Source: VGCC01 sp040381195 (GTDB lineage Bacteria > Actinomycetota > Actinomycetes > S36-B12). Taken from it: a DNA stretch of 7,071 nucleotides. Below, piece after piece: positions 1 through 5,748 of this stretch; positions within the stretch are counted from its first letter, which is position 1, and the number at the start of each line of letters is the position of its first letter. Where the stretch lies: assembly GCA_040381195.1 (NCBI GenBank), contig JBEIHR010000093.1:1-7071 (forward strand), written 5' to 3'. Under the pieces are notes generated by a model. The model was not told the origin of the DNA and made no database searches. It was given only the letters and a program-made list of their open reading frames with translations. A program made the position numbers and the translations under genes.

Positions 1-2150
1 AGCAGTTGGCGCGCGCCGTCGACTCCGAGCTTCACCCAGGAGGCCTGGATGTTCTCGATGCACCCGCGGTACGCGATACGGCCGACCGCGTGCATGAGCA
101 CCACCTCCCGCCAGGTGGGACCACGGCGGGCGCGACCTTTCAGGTACATGGGTGCCGCCATGTGCACGAAGGGGAGAGGGATGAACTCCGTGAATCCCCC
201 GGTCCGCAGCTGCACGGCACGCGTGCGTTCGATATGCCGGGCCCAATGGATCGGTTCCTCGACGCTGCCGAACATGATGGTGATGTTCGAGGTGAGGCCG
301 ATCTCGTGCGCAGCTTCATGTACGTCGAGCCATTCCTGGGTACCGACCTTGTCCGGGCAGATGATCGCGCGCACCTCGTCATCGAGGATCTCCGCGGCCG
401 TGCCGGGAAGGGATGCCAGTCCGGCATCGCGCAGGGTGACCAGGTAGTCGCGCACGTCGATCCCGAGCCGGCGGGCGCCCTCGGACACCTCGAGTGCGGT
501 GAACGCGTGGACGTGGATATCGGGGGCGGCCGCGCGAGCGATCCGGACCACCCGAAGGTAGAAATCGCCATCGAAATCCGGGTGGATGCCGCCCTGCAGA
601 CAGACCTCCGTGGCACCCCGATCAGCCGCCTCTCGGACGCGGGCAGCGATCTCGTCGTCCGTCAACAGGTACGGGGTTCCGCGCAGGTTCAGAGACAGGG
701 GGCCCTTGGAGAATCCACAAAACGTGCACTTGAAGGTGCATACGTTTGTGTAGTTGATGTTCCGGTTGACGACATAGGTGACGACGTCGCCGACGACATC
801 TGCGCGAATTCGGTCAGCCGCCGCTGCGACCGCGGAGACCTCACGTCCACGCGCGCCAAACAGAGTGACCATCTCGTCGATTCCCACCTCGTGACCGAGT
901 TCGACTCCGCGCAGCACCTCGGCAACCGGTCCGAAGGCGATCGCTCCGTCGAGAGTCATGGGGGCGGAAACGTCGGACCCCGCGTACCAGGCGGTGGATC
1001 GACGACCGGACAGCACCACCTCGGCTCCCGTTCCGACGTTCACGGACTGGCGATACTCCTCGCGGAAGACCGAACCCGGATCATCCCGCGCATAGCCCTC
1101 GGCATCGGCTCGATCGCGGACGGCAGCATGCATGTCCGCTGCGATCCATCGATCCATCGATCGGACGAAGGCAGGGTGGACCGTGAGACGCGGCACCAGT
1201 TCGCGGTCGTGTTGGTGGGTGATCGCCCGCAGGTGCTCGATCTGGGGCCAGGGGCGCTCGGGGTTGACGAAGTCTGCGGTCACAGGTGAAATGCCACCGA
1301 AGTCGGTGACACCAGCGGCGATCAACACACCCGGGTCGTCGACGAGATTTGGTGGTGCTTGCACCGCGATGTCTGCAGGAAGGATGGTGCGCGCCAGGGT
1401 GATGGCATCGACGAGGTCAGCCATAGTGCACGCCGGGGCGTTGCGCATCGCAGTTCCAGGCTTGGGGATGAAGTTCTGCACGATCACTTCCTGCACGTGA
1501 CCATGCCGACGGTGACTTGCGGCGATCGCCTCCAACGCGTCCACTCGATCACTGCGTGACTCACCGAAGCCGACGAGGATGCCCGTGGTGAAGGGGATGG
1601 CCAACTCCCCCGCCCATTCCAAGGTGGCCAGCCGTCGCTCGGGTGATTTGTCGGGTGCACCGCGGTGCGCGGGGAGATCGGGGTTCAGCGATTCGATCAT
1701 CATCCCCTGGCTGGGACTGACCGACCGGAGCCGCAGGAGGTCCTCGCGACTCAGCGCACCCGCGTTCGCGTGCGGGAGGAGACCGGAGTCGGCGAGCACC
1801 GCAGCGCACGCGGCAACCAGGTAGTCGACTGTCGATGTATACCCGCGCTCATCGAGCCAGTCGCGCGCCTCGGGATAGCGCTCCTCGGGTGCTTCCCCGA
1901 GGGTGAAGAGGGCCTCGTGACACCCGGCCTGCGCTCCCTGGCGGGCGATGGCGCGCACCTCATCGAGTTCGAGGTACGGGGCACGTGCCCGCCGTGGACT
2001 CTCGGCGAAGGTGCAGTAGCCGCACGCGTCGCGGCAGAGGTGGGTGAGCGGGATGAACACCTTCGGTGAGTAGGTGATCGGAGGCGCCACCGCCTCATCC
2101 TCCACCACGGGGTGGCGCAGCGTGAGCAGAGGCCCCTCGACCACGACCAT
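1..2150 (-). CDS. fbiC: FO synthase FbiC (CofG-CofH fusion), C-terminus cut by window edge
   Basis: FbiC makes FO (7,8-didemethyl-8-hydroxy-5-deazariboflavin), the deazaflavin core of coenzyme F420, from tyrosine and the pyrimidine intermediate of riboflavin synthesis. It is cytosolic and contains two radical SAM [4Fe-4S] centres. The frame is open from the ATG at 2150 to the left edge, giving 716 visible residues. The N-terminal CofG-like half has THLCRDACGYC with the CxxxCxxC cysteines at residues 39, 43 and 46. The C-terminal CofH-like half has NINYTNVCTFKCTFC with cysteines at 471, 475 and 478. Other recognisable family stretches are GCHEALFTLGEAPEERYPEA, IQEVIVQNF-like VQEVIVQNF, PPNLV, VNPERPWP, TEVCLQGGIHPDF, PGTAAEILDDEVR, RTGGFTEFIPLPFVH and IQASWVKLGV. 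The missing end should be roughly 70 residues, judged from the M. tuberculosis protein (856 residues). The start lies much closer to the first cysteine cluster than in that protein, where an extension of about 80 residues precedes it; I saw no in-frame ATG or GTG just upstream. The enzyme assignment is secure, the exact start less so. Confidence 0.97.
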   Translation of the reverse strand, partial: MVVVEGPLLTLRHPVVEDEAVAPPITYSPKVFIPLTHLCRDACGYCTFAESPRRARAPYLELDEVRAIARQGAQAGCHEALFTLGEAPEERYPEARDWLDERGYTSTVDYLVAACAAVLADSGLLPHANAGALSREDLLRLRSVSPSQGMMIESLNPDLPAHRGAPDKSPERRLATLEWAGELAIPFTTGILVGFGESRSDRVDALEAIAASHRRHGHVQEVIVQNFIPKPGTAMRNAPACTMADLVDAITLARTILPADIAVQAPPNLVDDPGVLIAAGVTDFGGISPVTADFVNPERPWPQIEHLRAITHQHDRELVPRLTVHPAFVRSMDRWIAADMHAAVRDRADAEGYARDDPGSVFREEYRQSVNVGTGAEVVLSGRRSTAWYAGSDVSAPMTLDGAIAFGPVAEVLRGVELGHEVGIDEMVTLFGARGREVSAVAAAADRIRADVVGDVVTYVVNRNINYTNVCTFKCTFCGFSKGPLSLNLRGTPYLLTDDEIAARVREAADRGATEVCLQGGIHPDFDGDFYLRVVRIARAAAPDIHVHAFTALEVSEGARRLGIDVRDYLVTLRDAGLASLPGTAAEILDDEVRAIICPDKVGTQEWLDVHEAAHEIGLTSNITIMFGSVEEPIHWARHIERTRAVQLRTGGFTEFIPLPFVHMAAPMYLKGRARRGPTWREVVLMHAVGRIAYRGCIENIQASWVKLGVDGARQL

Positions 2151-2188
2151 ACCCCCCGAGGTATTCCTGGGTGAACGGACGGGGAGAT

Positions 2189-2210
2189 CTTTGTGAATTG
2201 ACGCACAAAG
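2189..2210. promoter_or_regulatory. Operator-like dyad resembling CRP or Rex sites
   Basis: CTTTGTG at 2189-2195 and CACAAAG at 2204-2210 are a perfect 7-base inverted repeat with an 8-base spacer. Read as TGTGA-N6-GCACA (2192-2207), it matches the CRP/Rv3676-type consensus TGTGA-N6-TCACA at 9 of 10 positions. Read as TTGTGAA-N4-CGCACAA (2191-2208), it matches the Rex redox-repressor consensus TTGTGAA-N4-TTCACAA at 12 of 14. The dyad is seen directly; the choice of regulator is inference and the two readings overlap. It could act on fbiC, the small gene or both. Confidence 0.5.
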
Positions 2211-2216
2211 TGCCCT

Positions 2217-2241
2217 TATTTGTCGTGTTGTCGGACAAATA
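2217..2241. promoter_or_regulatory. Second operator-like dyad, TATTTGTC/GACAAATA
   Basis: TATTTGTC (2217-2224) and GACAAATA (2233/2234-2241) form a perfect 8-base inverted repeat around a 9-base spacer that itself contains another TTGTC. The TTTGT/ACAAA core is shared with the dyad at 2189-2210, and the left arms start 29 bases apart, close to three helical turns. This would fit two dimers bound on similar faces of the helix. The odd spacer and different inner bases do not match the CRP or Rex consensus, so a separate repressor is equally possible. I cannot name the regulator. Confidence 0.45.
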
Positions 2242-2246
2242 TGGGG

Positions 2247-2252
2247 GATACT
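2247..2252 (+). promoter_or_regulatory. Possible -10 element for the small plus-strand gene
   Basis: GATACT matches TATAAT at four of six positions and lies 57 bases before the GTG start. No good -35 sits 16-18 bases upstream, which is not unusual in actinobacteria. A start of transcription near 2259 would put the second dyad over the -35 region and the centre of the first dyad about 60 bases upstream, a classical activator distance. This is weak evidence taken alone. Confidence 0.25.
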
Positions 2253-2260
2253 GGAGTGGA

Positions 2261-2279
2261 GCCCGGGAGACCCCCGGGT
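2261..2279 (+). other. GC hairpin in the leader of the small gene
   Basis: CCCGGG at 2262-2267 and CCCGGG at 2273-2278 can pair as a 6-base stem with a 5-base loop, extended by a G-U pair (2261 with 2279). It lies in the expected 5' leader, upstream of the Shine-Dalgarno. There is no U-run, so it does not look like an intrinsic terminator. It may stabilise the transcript or have no function. Confidence 0.3.
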
Positions 2280-2295
2280 CAGATGAGAAGAAAAT

Positions 2296-2299
2296 GGAG
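2296..2299 (+). promoter_or_regulatory. Shine-Dalgarno GGAG that decides the GTG start
   Basis: GGAG ends nine bases before the GTG at 2309, a suitable distance. An in-frame ATG at 2294 is followed after one codon by TGA (2300-2302), so GTG is the only sensible start. The GGAG can pair with CTCC at 2305-2308 around a 5-base loop, which would hide the ribosome site in a small 4-base-pair hairpin directly against the start codon. Confidence 0.5.
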
Positions 2300-2308
2300 T
2301 GATCCTCC

Positions 2309-2473
2309 GTGAAGTCCTTCGGGAAACTGTTCGCCAACCTGTTCGACCACTCGACCGATCAGGAGGCGGGTCGCCGTCGCCAGATCTATCGGGAATGGGA
2401 CCGCCAGCGCAACCAAGCCATGGGTCCCTCGGACCTCGCTGAGATCGACGCGATCTTCTCGCGCAATCTCTGA
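2309..2473 (+). CDS. Small charged protein of 54 residues, function unknown
   Basis: Starting at GTG 2309 and ending at TGA 2471-2473, this frame encodes 54 residues beginning MKSFGKLFANLFDHS and ending SDLAEIDAIFSRNL. The N-terminus (residues 4-12, FGKLFANLF) looks like a short amphipathic helix. The middle (19-37) is strongly charged, with RRRQIYREWDRQRNQ, and the end has a helix-like LAEIDAIFSRNL. No signal peptide, true membrane segment or metal-binding cysteines are present. Support for a real gene: a well-placed Shine-Dalgarno, codons rich in G or C at the third position, its own upstream region and a hairpin after the stop. It is divergent from fbiC and convergent with the exonuclease gene. 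I do not recognise the family; a small membrane-peripheral or protein-binding factor is only a guess. Confidence 0.75.
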   Translation: MKSFGKLFANLFDHSTDQEAGRRRQIYREWDRQRNQAMGPSDLAEIDAIFSRNL

Positions 2474-2510
2474 ACCCGAGGTTCGGACGAGGGTCTGCGG
2501 ACCTGACGTT

Positions 2511-2543
2511 GAAGCCCTGACCGCCCGCGGGCGGCAGGGCTTC
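2511..2543. terminator. Strong hairpin between convergent genes, probable bidirectional terminator
   Basis: GAAGCCCTG (2511-2519) pairs with CAGGGCTTC (2535-2543), and the interior CCGCCCGCGGGCGG (2521-2534) is self-complementary. The result is a stem of about 14-15 base pairs with one bulged A at 2520. It sits 37 bases after the stop of the small plus-strand gene and 5 bases after the minus-strand stop of the exonuclease gene. There is no long U-run on either side, which is common for hairpin terminators in GC-rich actinobacteria. The position between convergent stops makes a shared terminator the simplest reading. Confidence 0.7.
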
Positions 2544-2548
2544 CGGCG

Positions 2549-3382
2549 TTAGGCGTAGTCCACGACGGGAGGTGCGTGATCGCTCCACCGCTCGGCGTAA
2601 GTCGGCGCCTTGCCCACTGTCGCCGTGACGGCTCGCCCGGCGAGGCGCGGGGTGGCCACCTGGTAGTCGATCCGCCACCCCCCGTCGGTGTCGAATCCGC
2701 GGCCGCGCCACGACCACCAGGTGTAGGGCCCGGGTCCTGGTCCACCCAGGGTCCGGCCGAGGTCGACCCAGCTCTTCGCGAACCAGCGATCGAGATAAGC
2801 ACGTTCCTCGGGGAGGAATCCGGCAGACGCCAGGTTGCCCTTCCAGTTCTTGATGTCGACCTCGTGGTGGGCGACGTTGAAGTCCCCGCAGATCAGGACC
2901 TCGCGACCCGTGCGCGACGCACGTGACGCCAACGTCTTCAACCGTGCGTCCATCCCCCGCAGGAAGGCGTACTTCTCCGACTGCTTGGGGGTGTCGGCCT
3001 CACCGGTGTGGATATAGACCGACACCACGGTGAGGGGGCCGAGGGGGGAAGTGACATCGACCTCGATCCAGCGTCCGAGTCCGTCGACATCATCAATGCG
3101 GACGTGGTCGCGCACCGCCTCGAAGGGTTGAGCGCTCACCACCGCGACGCCGGCGCGGCCGAGTTGTGGGGCCTCCGTATGCGCCACGTGCCACCTCTCG
3201 AACGGTGTCCCCGCCAGGGTCTCCGCCACTTGCGCATCCGTCGCCCGCACCTCCTGCATGCAGATGACCTGCGGCTTCGCCGCGTGGAGCCAGTCGAGTC
3301 CCCCACGGCGGGCAGCGGCCCGAATCCCGTTGAGGTTGATCGTGATGACGCGGAAGGCGGACTTAGCGGGCACGGCGCGCAT
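2549..3382 (-). CDS. xthA: Exodeoxyribonuclease III / AP endonuclease (EEP family)
   Basis: This DNA repair enzyme cuts 5' to abasic sites and removes blocked 3' ends in base excision repair, using a divalent metal; it acts in the cytosol on the chromosome. The 277-residue protein is close to the usual 260-290. Family motifs are in order: ITINLNGIRAAARRG (14-28), QE with metal ligand E44, VYIHTGEAD (122-130), the catalytic GDFNVAH (166-172, D167 and N169), WRIDY (236-240) and the terminal SDHAPPVVDY (267-276, D268/H269). It is the last gene of the minus-strand run, with its ATG 9 bases after the stop of the oxidoreductase. The AGG directly abuts ATG 3382, whereas a GTG at 3373, three codons on, would have AGGA at a normal spacing of 8. 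The true start may therefore be 3373, losing three residues. Co-transcription with transport genes probably has no functional meaning. Confidence 0.95.
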   Translation of the reverse strand: MRAVPAKSAFRVITINLNGIRAAARRGGLDWLHAAKPQVICMQEVRATDAQVAETLAGTPFERWHVAHTEAPQLGRAGVAVVSAQPFEAVRDHVRIDDVDGLGRWIEVDVTSPLGPLTVVSVYIHTGEADTPKQSEKYAFLRGMDARLKTLASRASRTGREVLICGDFNVAHHEVDIKNWKGNLASAGFLPEERAYLDRWFAKSWVDLGRTLGGPGPGPYTWWSWRGRGFDTDGGWRIDYQVATPRLAGRAVTATVGKAPTYAERWSDHAPPVVDYA

Positions 3383-3391
3383 CCTGCCAAG

Positions 3392-4903
3392 TCATGCAGC
3401 GGCCGCCCAGTCGACCTCGGCCGCCACCCGAAGGGCCTGCGCCGCGATGGTCATCGCCGGGTTTTGGGCACCACTGGAGGGGAAGAAGGCGGAATCGACG
3501 ACGAAGAGGTTCGGGATGTCGTGCGCGCGGCACCACGGATCGAGCACGCTCGTTGCCCGATCCCTTCCCCCGACGGCCGTCCCGCACATATGACTGTTCA
3601 TGTCGATGGTGAACCGCTGCTCGAAGACTGCGGGATACCCGGCCCGGTGGAAGATCGACGTGGCTCGGGCGAGGAGCTTCTCGTGGCGGTCGTAGTTCGT
3701 ACGCTTCCAGTGCACGACGATCTCACCGCGGGAATCCAGCGTGATCCGGTTCGCGGGATCAGGGAGATCCTCGCTCATCACCAGCCATTCGACGCTGCGA
3801 TCAGCGAATCGATCGAGGATGAACTCGGGCACCTTCGTGGCATGGGTCTTCATCATCGATCCCTGGACCTTGCCGATGAGTTGCAGCGTCCCGCCGGCGT
3901 AGCCATCACCGAGGTCTTCATAGAGGTCGTTCACCGCCGCGGTCTTCTGGAACACGACGTCATTCATTCTGAAGGGCGCAACGGCCGCGATATGCGTGTT
4001 GTTGTGCACCATGTAGTTGCGCCCCACGAGTCCCGTGGCATTCGCCACTCCCCGGGGATGGTCATCGGACACGGAGCGGAGCAGAAGCGCCGCGGAGTTC
4101 GCGGCACCTGCAGACAGCACGAACACCCCGCCCGTGATGCGCATTGGCGCGCCCTCCCTCTCACCCTCGAGTGCGATGACTCGGTTGCCGCGGGACTCAA
4201 GCCGCCGCACGGTCACACCTTCGACCAGCCGGGCCCGTCCCGTCGCCATCGCGGGTCTCAGTGCGCACACCTCGGAGTCGGACTTCGCCCACAGTTGGCA
4301 GGGGAATCCATCGCATGTTGCGCAGCGGATGCACGCACCACCCTCCCGCAGGTCCACGCCCATGGATGTAGCACCAGGGTGCAGTCCCTGGTCGCGCAAT
4401 CGGTCGAGGAGGTCGTCGATGTAGGGCTCCTGGGCCAATGCGGGATACGGGTAGGGCCTGCTCCGCGGTGGTGCGAATGGATCGGATTGATCACCGTGCA
4501 CGCGATACAGGTCCTCGGCGTCGCAGTAGTAGGGCTCGAGATCGGCGTAGCGGAAGGGCCATGCCGGCGAGATGCCGCTGGGGAAGAGGCGCTCGAGGAA
4601 ATCCGACTCCCGCAGCCTGGGCAGGCTCGAGCCGTAGACCTTGGTGTTCCCACCCACGACGTAGTGCACTCCCGGTGCGAAGGAGCCACCCTCCGGCGTG
4701 GACCACTTCTCGCTGGGTTTGTAGCGACGGTCGACGAACACCGCCCGTGGATCCCAGTTCTGCGGCTCACGTGGGAGTGCATACCCGCGCTCGACGACGA
4801 GACAGTCGATCCCGCGTTGTGCCAGACCCCAGGCGAGGGTGCCACCACCCATACCGCTTCCGACGATGACGACCGACGCGGAAAGGTCGGTCGATTCGGT
4901 CAC
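3392..4903 (-). CDS. GMC-family FAD-dependent oxidoreductase with a Cys-cluster motif
   Basis: This is a glucose-methanol-choline (GMC) type flavoenzyme, a family that oxidises alcohol groups of sugars, sterols or other alcohols. It has 503 residues. The FAD Rossmann motif VIVGSGMGGG is at 12-21 and the adenosine-ribose acid is E38 in VVERG. HYVVGGNTKVYGSSLPRLR (80-98) is the usual second flavin-contact region. The C-terminus has H438 in SHMCGT, FVVDSAFFPSSG, and N481 in QNPAMTIAAQA, giving the His-Asn catalytic pair. CIRCATCDGFPC places cysteines at 191, 194, 197 and 202, a spacing that suggests metal or Fe-S binding but is not proof. No signal peptide precedes the Rossmann fold, so it should be cytosolic. 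The GTG start overlaps the permease stop as GTGA, implying translational coupling. The frame stays open upstream to 5536, but that part lies over the permease and is not this gene. The substrate is unknown. Confidence 0.95.
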   Translation of the reverse strand: MTESTDLSASVVIVGSGMGGGTLAWGLAQRGIDCLVVERGYALPREPQNWDPRAVFVDRRYKPSEKWSTPEGGSFAPGVHYVVGGNTKVYGSSLPRLRESDFLERLFPSGISPAWPFRYADLEPYYCDAEDLYRVHGDQSDPFAPPRSRPYPYPALAQEPYIDDLLDRLRDQGLHPGATSMGVDLREGGACIRCATCDGFPCQLWAKSDSEVCALRPAMATGRARLVEGVTVRRLESRGNRVIALEGEREGAPMRITGGVFVLSAGAANSAALLLRSVSDDHPRGVANATGLVGRNYMVHNNTHIAAVAPFRMNDVVFQKTAAVNDLYEDLGDGYAGGTLQLIGKVQGSMMKTHATKVPEFILDRFADRSVEWLVMSEDLPDPANRITLDSRGEIVVHWKRTNYDRHEKLLARATSIFHRAGYPAVFEQRFTIDMNSHMCGTAVGGRDRATSVLDPWCRAHDIPNLFVVDSAFFPSSGAQNPAMTIAAQALRVAAEVDWAAAA

Positions 4904-5748
4904 GACAGGATGTCCTTCCTTTCGAACTTGAGCACGGCGATACCGATGAGCACCACGAAGACTGCCACGTTGTAAGTCACGCCGATGGCCATTTGGTCCC
5001 AGACGACGACCGAACCGAGCGCGTCGGCCCAGGCGCCGGTGTAGTTGGCGGGAAGGAACTGGCGCAGGGAGCCCAGGGCTTCGATGGCATCGAGGATGTT
5101 CGCGAAGATCACGATCACGACGGCTGCACCGACGGCCCCCAGCGGGACGTCCGTGGAGACACTGGCCAGGAAGGCGATGCCCGCCGGAACGAGCAGGGTC
5201 ACCGCGATATATCCCGTGATGACCGCGAGCCGCACCGTGGACTCCCCGGCGCTCAGGGTGCCTCCGAGCGGACTGGCGAGCGGGGCGCTGCCGAACGCGA
5301 GCAGGCCGAGCAGGAACGATGCGAGGACGAGAACGAGCAGAACCGCCAAGGTCAACAGCAGTCCGACGACCAGTTTGACGAGCAGGAATCTGCGTCGCGG
5401 AACCGGTGCCACGAGCAGGTAGCGCATCGTTCCCCAGGAGGCCTCGCTTGCGACGGTGTCTCCCAGGAACATCGCTGCGAGGATGACCAGGAGGAAGGCG
5501 GACGAGAAGAGCAGCCCGCTCACGGCGAAGTTCCATGGACCGGATGCCAGCAGTCCGAAGACGTCAAAATCCCCATCCGCTAATCCCCCGCGACCGCTGG
5601 AGGATGGCCCGAACTTGACGGCGAGGACGACGATGATCGGGAGCGCGATGACGAGTGCGAACGCCACAGCCGTACGACGACGACGCACCTGACGGATCAG
5701 CTCTACGCGAACGCTGAGAGTCTTCTGTGCCGAGTACTGCTCCATCAT
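4900..5748 (-). CDS. ABC-2 type transporter permease
   Basis: This is the membrane subunit of an ABC transporter, probably an exporter, that pairs with the ATPase encoded just upstream. It has 282 residues and about six hydrophobic segments: near 26-46, 74-95, 123-152, 174-197, 203-220 and 255-274. The N-terminus is cytosolic and basic (VRRRR before the first segment). The stretch FLGDTVASEASWGTMRYLLVAPV (starting at 94) is typical of ABC-2 permeases, where a short cytosolic helix between segments two and three contacts the ATPase. An extracytoplasmic loop rich in Gly and Ser lies at 48-70. The ATG at 5748 overlaps the ATPase stop as ATGA; a second ATG at 5745 follows immediately, and AGGGG upstream could serve either. 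The substrate cannot be inferred. The stop overlaps the oxidoreductase start by four bases. Confidence 0.93.
   Translation of the reverse strand: MMEQYSAQKTLSVRVELIRQVRRRRTAVAFALVIALPIIVVLAVKFGPSSSGRGGLADGDFDVFGLLASGPWNFAVSGLLFSSAFLLVILAAMFLGDTVASEASWGTMRYLLVAPVPRRRFLLVKLVVGLLLTLAVLLVLVLASFLLGLLAFGSAPLASPLGGTLSAGESTVRLAVITGYIAVTLLVPAGIAFLASVSTDVPLGAVGAAVVIVIFANILDAIEALGSLRQFLPANYTGAWADALGSVVVWDQMAIGVTYNVAVFVVLIGIAVLKFERKDILS

Larger units (their letters stand above)
2151..2308. promoter_or_regulatory. Divergent control region between fbiC and the small plus-strand gene
   Basis: This 158-base non-coding stretch separates two divergent genes and must hold both promoters. It is visibly more AT-rich around 2185-2245 than the flanking genes. 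It contains two different inverted repeats (2189-2210 and 2217-2241), a possible plus-strand -10 at 2247-2252 and a GC hairpin at 2261-2279. A TTGACG at 2198-2203 resembles a -35 box, but no matching -10 lies at the usual distance. No convincing -35/-10 pair for fbiC could be picked on the minus strand. The role as a shared control region is inferred from gene orientation and the repeats. Confidence 0.6.

Noticed and set aside
1143..1164. Short tandem repeat of GATCCATC inside fbiC
   Set aside because: Only about two and a half copies are present, within a normal coding stretch (RSMDRWIA); it fits chance codon use and not a regulatory or mobile repeat.
6..1289. A plus-strand open frame of 427 codons opposite fbiC
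   Set aside because: It lies wholly antisense to fbiC, which has unmistakable family motifs over the same bases. The translation is rich in D, R, G and H with no domain-like pattern, as expected of a GC-rich mirror frame.
2095..2337. A minus-strand frame of 80 codons through the intergenic region
   Set aside because: It overlaps the start of fbiC in a different frame, crosses the operator-like repeats and runs antisense to the start of the small plus-strand gene. No ribosome site or family resemblance supports it.
3008..4975. A plus-strand open frame of 655 codons
   Set aside because: It runs antisense through the exonuclease and GMC oxidoreductase genes. Its translation has no recognisable motifs and is typical of a mirror frame in GC-rich DNA.
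4904..5536. Upstream extension of the oxidoreductase frame to 5536
   Set aside because: This part overlaps the permease gene in another frame and encodes an arginine-rich, low-quality sequence. The FAD-binding motif begins a few residues after the GTG at 4903, where a GMC protein should start.
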